NCBI RefSeq assembly: GCF_016804325.1
Contig: NZ_CP043627.1
Span: 6,913,001-6,977,000 of the forward strand
Direction of reading: 5' to 3'
DNA: 64,000 nt
DNA from: Methylobacterium aquaticum
GTDB lineage: Bacteria > Pseudomonadota > Alphaproteobacteria > Rhizobiales > Beijerinckiaceae
Below are positions 1 to 8,375 of the stretch, one piece after another (positions within the stretch are counted from its first letter, which is position 1; every line of letters starts with the position of its first letter). Both the position numbers and the translations under genes were made by a program. The notes beneath the pieces are model-generated. The model searched no databases. It saw only the letters and a program-made list of their open reading frames with translations, and had not been told where the DNA came from.

Positions 1-317
1 TAGGCGGCGCTGATGCCCGTGACGCGGACCACGGTGAGGTCCTGGCGGTGACCGCGCTTGCGGCGCGAGTTCTGGCGGCGGCGCTTCTTGAAGGCGATGA
101 CCTTCGGGCCGCGGGCCTGCTTCACGATCTCGCCGGCGACGCTGACGCCGGAGACCAGCGGGGCGCCGACCTGGGTCGCGCCGGCGCCGTCGGTGAACAG
201 CAGCACCTCGCCGAAGGTGACCGCGGTGCCGGCCTCGCCCTCGAGCTTCTCGATCGTGATGACGTCGTTGGCGGCGACGCGGTACTGCTTGCCGCCGGTC
301 TTGATCACTGCGAACAT
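1..317 (-). CDS. rplU: 50S ribosomal protein L21 (3' end outside window)
   Basis: Large-subunit ribosomal protein L21, which binds 23S rRNA. Reading leftward from the ATG at 315-317 gives [14 protein letters not shown], the L21 family start, then the basic stretch [17 protein letters not shown] typical of the L21 signature. 105 codons are visible and the frame is open at the left edge, so the C-terminus is missing. In most bacteria rpmA (L27) follows rplU; it would lie beyond the left edge. A divergent gene begins at 594, leaving about 275 bases for both promoters. Confidence 0.96.
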   Translation of the reverse strand, partial: MFAVIKTGGKQYRVAANDVITIEKLEGEAGTAVTFGEVLLFTDGAGATQVGAPLVSGVSVAGEIVKQARGPKVIAFKKRRRQNSRRKRGHRQDLTVVRVTGISAA

Positions 318-593
318 CGTTCTCGTCCGTGTTCCATCCGGCCTCCGGCGTTGCGCCGGGGTCGTCTTTTTGGCAATTGACGTCCGGACACCCGAGCGGG
401 CCGCCGCGAACGCGACGGCGCGCGGACCGTGCAGCCCGCGCGCCAGATGTCACCGTTACGGGTGCGGACGCCCTCTGTCAACGCCGACGCCCCGGTTTTG
501 CCGCGCCTGCCTTGATTTCGCGGCGACCTTCGCCGAAGACCGCCCGGAGCGTGCGGGCCGGCAGGTCGCATGCGACACGTGCGGGAGACCACG

Positions 594-989
594 ATGGAAG
601 AGCTTGTTGCCCGGGTGACCCAGGCCACGGGACTGGACGCGACCACGGCCCAGAAGGCGATCGGGCACATCCTGGCCTTCCTGCGGAAGGAGGGCCCGCC
701 GGAGGAGGTCAATAAGCTGATCGCGGCGATGCCGGGCGCCGAGGCGGCGCTCGCCCAGGCCGGCGACGGCGGCCCCGGCGAGGGCGGCGGCGGCCTGATG
801 GGGATGCTCGGCGGCATGATGGGCGGCGGCGTGATGGCGCTCGGCCAGAAGCTGATGTCGGCCGGCGTGCCGATGGGCCAGATGCAGCCCCTCGGCCGCG
901 AGCTGTTCGCCTATGGCCGCGAGAAGGCCGGCGAGGACGTGATGGGCCCGATCGTCGGCTCGATCCCGGGGCTGAACCAGTTCGTCTGA
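594..989 (+). CDS. DUF2267-like small protein with glycine-rich linker
   Basis: A 131-residue protein of unknown function. The first 55 residues (MEELVARVTQATGLDATTAQ and onward) resemble the helical repeat of DUF2267 proteins, usually small cytosolic proteins. A Gly/Met-rich linker (about residues 58-75) is followed by a short C-terminal helical part ending NQFV. I chose ATG 594 over the in-frame ATG at 570 because GGGAGA lies about six bases before it. It is convergent with the DUF4153 gene and a strong hairpin separates them. The family assignment is from sequence feel and is not certain. Confidence 0.7.
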   Translation: MEELVARVTQATGLDATTAQKAIGHILAFLRKEGPPEEVNKLIAAMPGAEAALAQAGDGGPGEGGGGLMGMLGGMMGGGVMALGQKLMSAGVPMGQMQPLGRELFAYGREKAGEDVMGPIVGSIPGLNQFV

Positions 990-996
990 TCCTTTC

Positions 997-1023
997 GGCC
1001 GCGGCATCCAGGATGCTGCGGCC
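997..1023. terminator. Hairpin between convergent genes
   Basis: A 13-base stem (GGCCGCGGCATCC paired with GGATGCTGCGGCC, one mismatch) closes on a single-base loop. It sits in the 45-base gap between the stops of the DUF2267-like and DUF4153 genes. No long T-run follows on either strand, so termination in both directions is inferred from position and stem strength. Confidence 0.6.
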
Positions 1024-1034
1024 TCTCCCTGTTC

Positions 1035-2840
1035 TCAAGGGCGCGGGCCGGTGCCGAGGTCGCTCGGCCGGAACAGCAGGCGCCGCCCGTCGACCGCAAG
1101 GTCAGGCAGGACGGGCTTGATCGGAGCGGCCTCACCGGCCCGGATCGCGGCCCGCGCCCGTTCGCTTTCTGCCCGGTCGAACGGCAACGACAGCGTGCCG
1201 ACTTGGTGCCAGACTCCGTCATCGCGGCGCTGGAAGACGTCGGCCTCGGGAAGTGAAATGCTCCCGCTTGTCGCGGAGGACGGATCCGCGAAGACCAGCA
1301 CCTCCGGCGTGCCGTCCCCGTCGAGATCGATGACGAGCAGGAGGCAGGGCCGGGCCGAGGACAGGCAGGCGGATGGCCGCCAGCGCGGCGTGTCGCGCGG
1401 CCAGTCCTGCTCGCGGAAGCCCGCCGGCAGCGAGGCGCCGGGCGGCGCGATCGTGGCGCCCGCGAAGGCCGGGCCCCGGGGAGGCCCCTCGTTCCCGCGG
1501 AGCATGCCCTTGCTCCGGGCCTCCCGGGCGAGATCCGCGACGACCGGGTCCGTTGAGGCCGCGAGCCGATCCAGCGCCTCCCGGCCATAGCGGGCGAAGC
1601 GGAAGCGGAACGCCGTGAAATCGATGCTCTCCGGCCTCACCCTGCCGCTCTCCAGGCGCGCCATCTGGTCCGCCGTCGACAGCCGGGCCGGATCGGCCAC
1701 CGGCGAGAGCAGGAGCAGCAGTACCAGCACGGTCGCGACCGCGCCGATCAGGTTGGTGGTGCCGAGCGCCGCCATCCAGGGCCGCGCCCGCAGCGCCCCC
1801 CAGCCATAGCCCAGGGCGTAGACCGCACCGACCGCGCAGGCGGCGAGGCCCCAGACCCGGACCGGCGTCAGCCCGTGCTGTTCGACCCGCAGGACGAGTG
1901 CCATCAGCGCGAGGCCGATGAGGGGAGCCAGGAGCAGGCCGGCGAGCCGCACCGTCCGTCGCAAAAGGGGGGACAGGGCCTCCGGCGTCAGGCCGTCGCC
2001 ATAGGCGGCGTTGACGATCACGATCAGCAGCGCGGTGCTGGCGAGGAGCAGCGCCGCGGCCCGGCGGGTCGCCCAGAGGGGATCCAGCCCGGTGAACGGC
2101 AAGGCGCAAAGGAAGGCCGTCAGCAGCCCCGTCGCCAGAACGGCGAGCGCGGTGACGAGCACGTTCGCAACCGGGAACCGGCCCGCGAGCGCCCCGAACC
2201 GCGCATCCATCGCGTGCACGGCCCCCGCGAAGGCCAGGCCCAGGGCCGGCATCACGATCGCCGGGGCCTTCAGCGCCAGGGCGATCGCGTCGAGCCGGAG
2301 GGCGGCGAACAGGGCCGCGCTGAGGAAGAGCACACCCCCGATGGCCGCCGCGAAGGCGAGGCCCAAGCCGATCTGGAAGGCGTGCCGCCAGGAGCCGCCG
2401 ACATAGGCCGCATAGGGCGGGCGCCAGCGCCGCGCCACGTCGGCCGGCTCGATGAGGTGATGGAGGATGTAGGCGATCGCGAAGGCGGTCGGGATCAGGA
2501 GCGGGCCGAGCGCGCCGTCGGACCCCGCGCCGGGCGATGGGCCCGCCCGCCACCGGTCGTAGGCGACGAGGAGGACCAGCAGGGTGCAGGCCACTCCCAG
2601 CCAGGCGAGCAGGGTGCCGGCGCGCAGGCGCCCGACGCCGAAGATCAGGATCATCGGCGCGATCAGCAGGAGCGGCAGCGCGTAGGCCATCACCGTCCGG
2701 TGCGGAGCGACGCCCCAGATCGCCTCGCCTTTCGCGAACAGGAACCAGAGGGCGAGCCCCTGGACGCCCCCGATGACGAGCCGGACGGCGCCGGCCCGCC
2801 GCCCCGCCGGCTGCGACCTGTCCAGAGTCTCGGCGCTCAC
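1035..2840 (-). CDS. DUF4153 domain multi-pass membrane protein
   Basis: A 601-residue inner-membrane protein. About eleven hydrophobic segments span residues 18-380, followed by a soluble C-terminal region (about 385-601) containing RFRFARYGREALDRL, which I associate with alphaproteobacterial DUF4153 proteins. Function unknown. The start is a GTG at 2838-2840 with GGAGGGG about six bases upstream. The C-terminal domain includes a stretch (LLLVIDLDGDGTPEVLVF) resembling an Asp-rich calcium-loop or VCBS-like motif, which might bind metal; that is an inference. It appears monocistronic. Confidence 0.82.
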   Translation of the reverse strand: MSAETLDRSQPAGRRAGAVRLVIGGVQGLALWFLFAKGEAIWGVAPHRTVMAYALPLLLIAPMILIFGVGRLRAGTLLAWLGVACTLLVLLVAYDRWRAGPSPGAGSDGALGPLLIPTAFAIAYILHHLIEPADVARRWRPPYAAYVGGSWRHAFQIGLGLAFAAAIGGVLFLSAALFAALRLDAIALALKAPAIVMPALGLAFAGAVHAMDARFGALAGRFPVANVLVTALAVLATGLLTAFLCALPFTGLDPLWATRRAAALLLASTALLIVIVNAAYGDGLTPEALSPLLRRTVRLAGLLLAPLIGLALMALVLRVEQHGLTPVRVWGLAACAVGAVYALGYGWGALRARPWMAALGTTNLIGAVATVLVLLLLLSPVADPARLSTADQMARLESGRVRPESIDFTAFRFRFARYGREALDRLAASTDPVVADLAREARSKGMLRGNEGPPRGPAFAGATIAPPGASLPAGFREQDWPRDTPRWRPSACLSSARPCLLLVIDLDGDGTPEVLVFADPSSATSGSISLPEADVFQRRDDGVWHQVGTLSLPFDRAESERARAAIRAGEAAPIKPVLPDLAVDGRRLLFRPSDLGTGPRP

Positions 2841-3103
2841 ATAACCCCTCCGGGTGGTGACCGGTGGCGAGAGCGTAGCGCGCCTCCGATCATGCCGCTA
2901 GGTCATCGGCGCCGAGGAATGGTGCCCGATCGTCCGCGACGTCCGGCCGGCCGGGCCCGCCTCGGCCAAGGCCTTGGTCCGCCTCGTCAACCATTGTCAT
3001 ATTCCCGTGCCGGGTTTCGTGGTGTGGTGTTGCTGCGCGGGACGGTCGCGGCGACCGCTCCCCGGGCGCCGGATCGGCCGGTGCCGCACGGGATGCCTCG
3101 ACC

Positions 3104-4090
3104 ATGGTTCCGTTCCTCACCCGCGGCCCGGCCGGCGACGGCCGCGACGTTCCGCCCGGCATCCCCCTCGCGCGCCTGCTCGGCCGTGCCGCCGAGGGCG
3201 GCATCCATCTCAAGGGGCTGGCCCAGCCCTCGCGGCTCTTCCCGCGGCTGAGGCATTTCGAGACGCCCGGCCTTGATCCGGTGCTCGGCCGCATCGGCTC
3301 GCTCGAGGTGCGCCTCGCGACGACGCCCAAGGAGGTCAAGCGGGCCCAGCGCCTGCGCTACCGCGTGTTCTACGAGGAGATGGCGGCAGTCCCGACCGGT
3401 CTGGCCATGCTCAAGCGCCGCGACGTCGACGAGTACGACGCGGTCTGCGACCACCTCCTGGTGATCGACCACGCCGCGCAGGAAGCAAAGCCCTTCCGCA
3501 AGCCCAAGCCCCGGGTCGTCGGCACCTACCGCCTCCTGCGCCAGGACCAGGCCGACCGGCATTTCGGCTTCTACACCGCCGGCGAATACGATCTCGGCCC
3601 GGTGCTGGAGGCCAATGCGGGCAAAAGGGTGCTGGAGCTCGGCCGCTCCTGCGTGCTCAAGCCCTACCGCACCAAGCGCACCGTCGAGCTTCTGTGGCAC
3701 GGCATCTGGGCTTATGTGCTGCATCACCGCATCGACGCGATGCTGGGCTGCGCCAGCCTGGAGGGCACCGATCCCGATCGCCTGGCCCTGCCCCTGAGCT
3801 TCCTGCACCACTTCGCCCGCGCCCCCGAGGGCTGGCGCGCCCGCGCGCTGCCGGGCCGCCACGTCGCCATGGACCGCCTCAGCCGCGAGGCGATCGACCC
3901 GAAGGCCGCGCTCCAGGCCCTGCCGCCGCTGATCAAGGGCTATCTGCGGGTCGGCGCCACCTTCGGCGACGGCGCGGTGGTCGATCACCAGTTCGGCACG
4001 ACCGACGTGTTCGTGGTGCTGCCCGTCGAGGCGATCGCCAAGCGCTATATCGGGCATTTCGGCGCGGAGGCGGGGCGGCACGCGGCGTGA
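3104..4090 (+). CDS. olsB: OlsB-type ornithine N-acyltransferase (GNAT fold)
   Basis: A 328-residue member of the acyltransferase family that adds a 3-hydroxyacyl chain from acyl-ACP to ornithine, the first step of phosphate-free ornithine lipid synthesis. Supporting stretches are LRYRVFYEEM (about residues 82-91), VVGTYRLLRQ, ELGRSCVLKPYR and LWHGIWAYV, all characteristic of the autoinducer-synthase-like GNAT fold. The N-terminal 60 residues are an extension of unclear role. The second enzyme (OlsA) is not next to it, as is common. The same family includes so-called hemolysin-like acyltransferases, so the substrate is inferred. Confidence 0.8.
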   Translation: MVPFLTRGPAGDGRDVPPGIPLARLLGRAAEGGIHLKGLAQPSRLFPRLRHFETPGLDPVLGRIGSLEVRLATTPKEVKRAQRLRYRVFYEEMAAVPTGLAMLKRRDVDEYDAVCDHLLVIDHAAQEAKPFRKPKPRVVGTYRLLRQDQADRHFGFYTAGEYDLGPVLEANAGKRVLELGRSCVLKPYRTKRTVELLWHGIWAYVLHHRIDAMLGCASLEGTDPDRLALPLSFLHHFARAPEGWRARALPGRHVAMDRLSREAIDPKAALQALPPLIKGYLRVGATFGDGAVVDHQFGTTDVFVVLPVEAIAKRYIGHFGAEAGRHAA

Positions 4091-4279
4091 CGCCGCCTGA
4101 TCGAGTGGTCCGGCCGCATCGATCCCCTCACCGTCGGACCGGGTTCCGCTGCGCGGCTCCTCGATGACGAGGAGGTCGCCCAAAGCGATCGACGGCCCGG
4201 TGCGGCCGGATCGGGCACCGCGTCACCGAACGGTCGCGAAGCCGTGGTTGCTTGCCCGCCCTTCCAAGGAAACGAGCCG

Positions 4280-6013
4280 ATGACCGAGCGGACGACCCTG
4301 ACGCGGCGCGAGACGGTTGCCGGGGCCGCGGCGCTCGCCCTCGCGCCCCTCGCGGCCCTCGCGGCGCGGGCGCAGACTGCTCCGCCCGGAGGGCAGGTCA
4401 CCGGCCTCGTCTACGAGGATCGCGGGGCCAAGGGCCGGCGCGGGCAGGACGATCCGGGCCTGCCCGACGTGCTGGTCTCGAACGGCCGCGAGGTCGTCCG
4501 CACCGACGCGCAGGGGCGCTACACCCTGCCGGTCGGCGACGAGGCGGTGATCTTCGTCGTCAAGCCGACGGGGTTTTCCCTGCCGGCCGGGCCCGACGGG
4601 CTGCCGCATTTCTCCTACCTGCACCGGCCGGCCGGCACCCCGCCGGACCTCGCCCTGCGCTATCCCGGCATCGCGCCGACCGGACCACTGCCGTCATCCG
4701 TCGATTTCGGCCTGGTGCGCAGCCCGGAGAGCGGTGACTTCGACGTGGTGCTGTTCACCGACCCGCAGCCGGAGAGCCACGCCGAACTCACCTTCGTGCG
4801 CGACACCGCCATCGCCCGGGTGCTCGGCCTGCGGGGCGAGCCCAACAAGGTGGCCTTCGGGATGACTACCGGCGACGTGCTGTTCGACGACCTCTCGCTC
4901 TATCCGCGCCAGAACCGGCTCATCGCGCAGGTGGGCGTGCCGTGGTTCCATGTCGGCGGCAACCACGACCTCAACTTCGAGGCGCCGGACGCCCGCTATT
5001 CGCGCGAGACCTTCACCCGCACCTTCGGGGCGCCGTACTACGCGCTGGAACAGGGCGGCGTGCTGTTCCTGATGCTCGACAACGTCCATTATCTCGGGGC
5101 CGCCACGGCGACGACGGGACGGGGCGGGCGCTACGAGGGCCGGTTCGGCGAGCGCCAGCTCGCCTTCGTGGAGAATCTGCTGGCGCATATTCCGAAGGAC
5201 CGCCTGGTGGTGGTGGCGATGCACATCCCGCTCGCCAGCGATCTCGGCCCCGACGATCCCGGCATTGGCACCGCCGACCGGGCGCAGCTGCTGCGGCTGC
5301 TCGCCGGGCGGCCGTCCTTCAGCGTCGCGGGCCACACCCACACCACCGAGCACCAATACCTCGGGCCCGACGGCCGGCCCGGCGCCCCGGGCGGGGACGC
5401 GCACCACCACCACGTCCTCACCGCGGTCTCTGGCTCGTGGTGGAGCGGCCCGCCGGACCGGCGCGGCATCGCCACCGCCGACAGCCGCGACGGCACGCCG
5501 CACGGCTTTCACGTGCTCGGCATCACGGGCGGGCGGCATTACACCACCCGCTACGTTCCGGCGAGCGACGATGCGGGCCGCCAGATGCGGATCGTGCTGG
5601 AGAGCCAGTTCCACGCCGACGACCTCGCCCGCCTGCCCGATACGCGGCTCTACGAATTGCTCGGCGCCACGATCCCGGCCGAGAGCGCCGGTTCGACGAA
5701 CGTGGTGGTCAACCTGTTCGATGGCGGGCCGCGCAGCCGGGTGTCGTTCCGCGTCGGCGATCGTCCACCCGTCGCCATGACGCGGGTGCGCCGGCCGGAC
5801 CCGTTCGTCGCCGCGCTCTACGCCCGCAACGCCGCGAGCAAGAAACCCTGGGTGAAGGCGGAGCCCTGCTCGCATCTCTGGGTCGCGCGGCTGCCGCGCG
5901 ACCTCGCGGCCGGCACCCACCGCCTCACCGTCGAGGTGACCGACGAGTACGGCCGCCCGCACCGCGACGCGCTGGTGCTCGAAGTGCTGGGCGGGGCGGC
6001 GAGGGCGGGTTAG
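4280..6013 (+). CDS. Exported calcineurin-like phosphoesterase
   Basis: A 577-residue metallophosphoesterase. The N-terminus (TLTRRETVAGAAALALAPLAALAARAQ in short pieces) is a twin-arginine signal peptide. An N-terminal beta domain (about residues 40-130), a central metallophosphatase core (about 155-390) and a C-terminal domain (about 400-577) follow. Metal-ligand motifs are visible: FTDPQ near 166, GDVLFDD, GGNHDLN, and GHTHTTEHQ. ATG 4280 was chosen because AAGGAAACGAG sits just before it; an upstream in-frame ATG at 4244 would bury the signal peptide. The substrate is unknown. Soluble periplasmic location is inferred from the Tat signal. Confidence 0.87.
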   Translation: MTERTTLTRRETVAGAAALALAPLAALAARAQTAPPGGQVTGLVYEDRGAKGRRGQDDPGLPDVLVSNGREVVRTDAQGRYTLPVGDEAVIFVVKPTGFSLPAGPDGLPHFSYLHRPAGTPPDLALRYPGIAPTGPLPSSVDFGLVRSPESGDFDVVLFTDPQPESHAELTFVRDTAIARVLGLRGEPNKVAFGMTTGDVLFDDLSLYPRQNRLIAQVGVPWFHVGGNHDLNFEAPDARYSRETFTRTFGAPYYALEQGGVLFLMLDNVHYLGAATATTGRGGRYEGRFGERQLAFVENLLAHIPKDRLVVVAMHIPLASDLGPDDPGIGTADRAQLLRLLAGRPSFSVAGHTHTTEHQYLGPDGRPGAPGGDAHHHHVLTAVSGSWWSGPPDRRGIATADSRDGTPHGFHVLGITGGRHYTTRYVPASDDAGRQMRIVLESQFHADDLARLPDTRLYELLGATIPAESAGSTNVVVNLFDGGPRSRVSFRVGDRPPVAMTRVRRPDPFVAALYARNAASKKPWVKAEPCSHLWVARLPRDLAAGTHRLTVEVTDEYGRPHRDALVLEVLGGAARAG

Positions 6014-6056
6014 GGTAGTCTTCGACGACGCGGCAGTGACACGTTCCGACGCGCGG

Positions 6057-7070
6057 TCACAGCCGGCTCGGCAGCGAGATCACCGCGTCGACCGTCTCCC
6101 GGATGGCGCGGCCGGCCGGGGCGAGGTCGGGCATCGGCACGCCGAGGAAGCGGGTCGGCTCCTCCGCCGCGGGCGCCGCGGCGGGCTGGACGGCGGCGCT
6201 GCGCTGGTGCGTCTCGTTCTTCTCGCGCCGGGCGACCGGCTTCTCCGCGACCGGCTTCTCCGGCGGGCGCTTCTCGGCGACGGATTTTTCGGCCGCGTGC
6301 CTGACCGGTGCGGGCCTAACCTCGGCCTTCGCCTCCCGGGTCGGCGCGGGCCGCGGCGTAGCCTTCGGCTCGGTGGTCCTTTCGCGGGCCGGCGGCAGCG
6401 GCACGGGCCCTCGCGACGCCGCGACGGCGCGGGGCGCAGGGGCCTCGCGCGGCGTGACGGCCTCGCGGGGCGCGGCGACCGGGCGCGGCGTCTCCCGCGC
6501 CTTCGGGACGGCGGGAACGGGCTGGAACCCGGCGGCGGTGCCGGTCGCGGCCACGTCGGAGGCCGGCGACTCGGAATTCCGCACCGGATTGCCTTGGACG
6601 GGAGAGCCTTGAACCGGAGTGCCCTGCATCGAGAACCCCCGCGCCGGGGCGCCCTGCGTCAGCACGCCCGGCTTCGGATCGAGGAGGGCGGCAGGGGCGA
6701 CCGGCGGCGCCAGGGGCGGGACCGCCTCGGACGTCGCGGCGGCTTGCAGGACCGGGCCGGGGTTCCCCGGCGCCTGGGGCAGCGGCACCTGACGCACCGG
6801 CGTGGCGCGCAGGGCCGGGACCCCGTCCTTGATCTCCGGCATCTCGGCGACGCGGCCGAAATGCACCTGCGGCGGGCGCGGCCGCAGCATGTCGCTGATC
6901 GTCGGATAGGCCGCCGCGGCGAGCCCGGCAAAGCCGCCGGCACCGACCAGCCCCAAGGCCGCCAGCATCGCCGGGCGGCCGAGGCGCGCGGGGAGGTACG
7001 CACGGAGACCCTCGCGCGGGTCCCCGCGCGGCCGGCGCACCTCGGACGGATCGATCTCCACTGGCATCAT
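6057..7070 (-). CDS. Pro/Ala/Lys-rich single-pass membrane protein
   Basis: A 337-residue protein I do not recognise. About 33 cytosolic residues precede one transmembrane segment (about residues 35-58, AALGLVGAGGFAGLAAAAYP). The rest is low-complexity and likely disordered: PVQGx pentad repeats around residues 150-170, then Pro/Lys/Ala-rich runs such as EKPVAEKPVARREKNE. The C-terminal 30 residues (FLGVPMPDLAPAGRAIRETVDAVISL) look folded. The architecture resembles envelope-spanning tethers or TonB-like linkers, but no such domain is evident. Two adjacent ATGs (7068 and 7065) could start it; GGAGAG lies upstream. Confidence 0.6.
   Translation of the reverse strand: MMPVEIDPSEVRRPRGDPREGLRAYLPARLGRPAMLAALGLVGAGGFAGLAAAAYPTISDMLRPRPPQVHFGRVAEMPEIKDGVPALRATPVRQVPLPQAPGNPGPVLQAAATSEAVPPLAPPVAPAALLDPKPGVLTQGAPARGFSMQGTPVQGSPVQGNPVRNSESPASDVAATGTAAGFQPVPAVPKARETPRPVAAPREAVTPREAPAPRAVAASRGPVPLPPARERTTEPKATPRPAPTREAKAEVRPAPVRHAAEKSVAEKRPPEKPVAEKPVARREKNETHQRSAAVQPAAAPAAEEPTRFLGVPMPDLAPAGRAIRETVDAVISLPSRL
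6571..6650 (-). repeat. 15-bp tandem repeat inside coding sequence
   Basis: About five imperfect 15-base units encode consecutive PVQGx/PVRNx-type pentads in the Pro-rich membrane protein. The units differ mainly at third positions, so the repeat is old enough to have drifted while keeping the peptide pattern. Confidence 0.55.
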
Positions 7071-7267
7071 GGTGCGGGCTCTCCGACTTACCTGCCCTCA
7101 ACCATGATCAGAACCGCCGAATCAGGCGTGAAGATGTCGGGGGAAAACCGGCGACCTGTGGATAACTCGGGCTTGTCACCCTCGGGATCGGCGGCGCCGA
7201 CAATTGACTCGCGGCGGGCCGCGGAGCTTCTACAGTCCAGGGGCGTCGGGACCGGACGCGAGGTTGC

Positions 7268-7990
7268 GTGCAGACGAGAACGACAATCGAACTGGGCCTG
7301 GCCGCGGCCCTCCTTGCGGCCGGGCTCGCGGCCTTCCTGGCGATCCGGCACAAGCCGGGAGGCGGGCAGGGCGTGGCGGCCTTCCGCGAGGCCCGCGCCT
7401 TCGCGGTCTCCGGCGAACTCAAGCAGGTCGACGGTCCCTACGGCCTCCTGATCGGCGATTCGCAGATGGAGCGGCTCCATCTGCCGGCCCTGTGCGGTCA
7501 TCCGGCGATCAACGCCGCCATCGCGGGAACGCGGATCTCCGGCCTGCGCGCGGTGGCGGGCTGGCTCGACCTGCCGCGGCCACCGGAGGAGATCGTGGTG
7601 ACCATCGGCACCAACGACCTCACCCGGCGCCAGCGCTCCGGCGATCCCGATGCGGCCACGGCGCAGTTCCGGGCGGAGGCCCGCGCCCTGTTCGCCGAGC
7701 TGGTGCCCCGGGCCCGGCGCGTCGTCGTCACCGCGGTGCCGCCCTTCGATGCCGGCCGGCCCGGCGTGGCGAAGTTCTACGACGTCGAGGCCGCGCCGGC
7801 CTATTCGGCGATCCTGTCGGAGGAATGCGCCCGGGCCGGCTGCCGCTTCGTCGATGCCTATGCGGATCTGCGCGACCCGGCCGCCTCGAGCCGCTCGCCC
7901 GACGGGGTCCATCTCGGCCTCGACCCTGCGACGCGGGACCGCATCGCCGCCCGCATCGAGGCGGCGGCCTGTCCGGAGCGCCCGCGCTGA
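7268..7990 (+). CDS. SGNH/GDSL-type hydrolase, membrane anchored
   Basis: A 240-residue SGNH hydrolase. One N-terminal hydrophobic segment (about residues 8-26) acts as signal or anchor, placing the enzyme in the periplasm. Family blocks are present in order: GDSQ (block I, with the catalytic Ser near residue 61), GTND (block III, near 118), and DGVHL (block V, with the catalytic Asp and His near 215). The start is GTG 7268. Family members act as esterases, lipases or carbohydrate acetylesterases; the substrate cannot be told from sequence. No clear operon partner. Confidence 0.82.
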   Translation: MQTRTTIELGLAAALLAAGLAAFLAIRHKPGGGQGVAAFREARAFAVSGELKQVDGPYGLLIGDSQMERLHLPALCGHPAINAAIAGTRISGLRAVAGWLDLPRPPEEIVVTIGTNDLTRRQRSGDPDAATAQFRAEARALFAELVPRARRVVVTAVPPFDAGRPGVAKFYDVEAAPAYSAILSEECARAGCRFVDAYADLRDPAASSRSPDGVHLGLDPATRDRIAARIEAAACPERPR

Positions 7991-8375
7991 CCGGGTGCAT
8001 CGGGAGACCGGTCGACCGACGATTGTACGATTTACTTGATCTAAAGGTGCTCTTCCCCGCGGGGGTACTACCTGGGACTGTGGATCCCCGCCTCCGCTCG
8101 CGGCGCCACCCTATTCGATTTCCGGCGAGGCTAAGTGCCGGGATGATTTCCATGACGCCCTGACAGATCATGATCCGATGGCGATTTTGCCCGGGAAAGC
8201 TTTCGAAGTGGGCGCCCGGCTCTTGGACAAAACGCGTCCTTAGGTTAGCAGAGGCAGGACTCGGGGTTTTACCCGATTCGGCTGGGTACGGGTGGTCGGG
8301 GCGCGACGGGGGTCGCGCCGGTCGGCCTCGCGGATGCCGGCCACCTCATGCTCGGCGCGATCGCCAGGAGAGCTG
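7991..8375. other. Intergenic region without a recognised feature
   Basis: About 385 bases between the SGNH hydrolase and the histidine kinase. It is less GC-rich than the surroundings in its middle part (for example GTACGATTTACTTGATCTAAA near 8024) and must hold the kinase promoter. I see no convincing ORF, tRNA or repeat. An in-frame extension of the kinase ORF back to 8292 has low-complexity codon use and no ribosome site. Confidence 0.5.
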
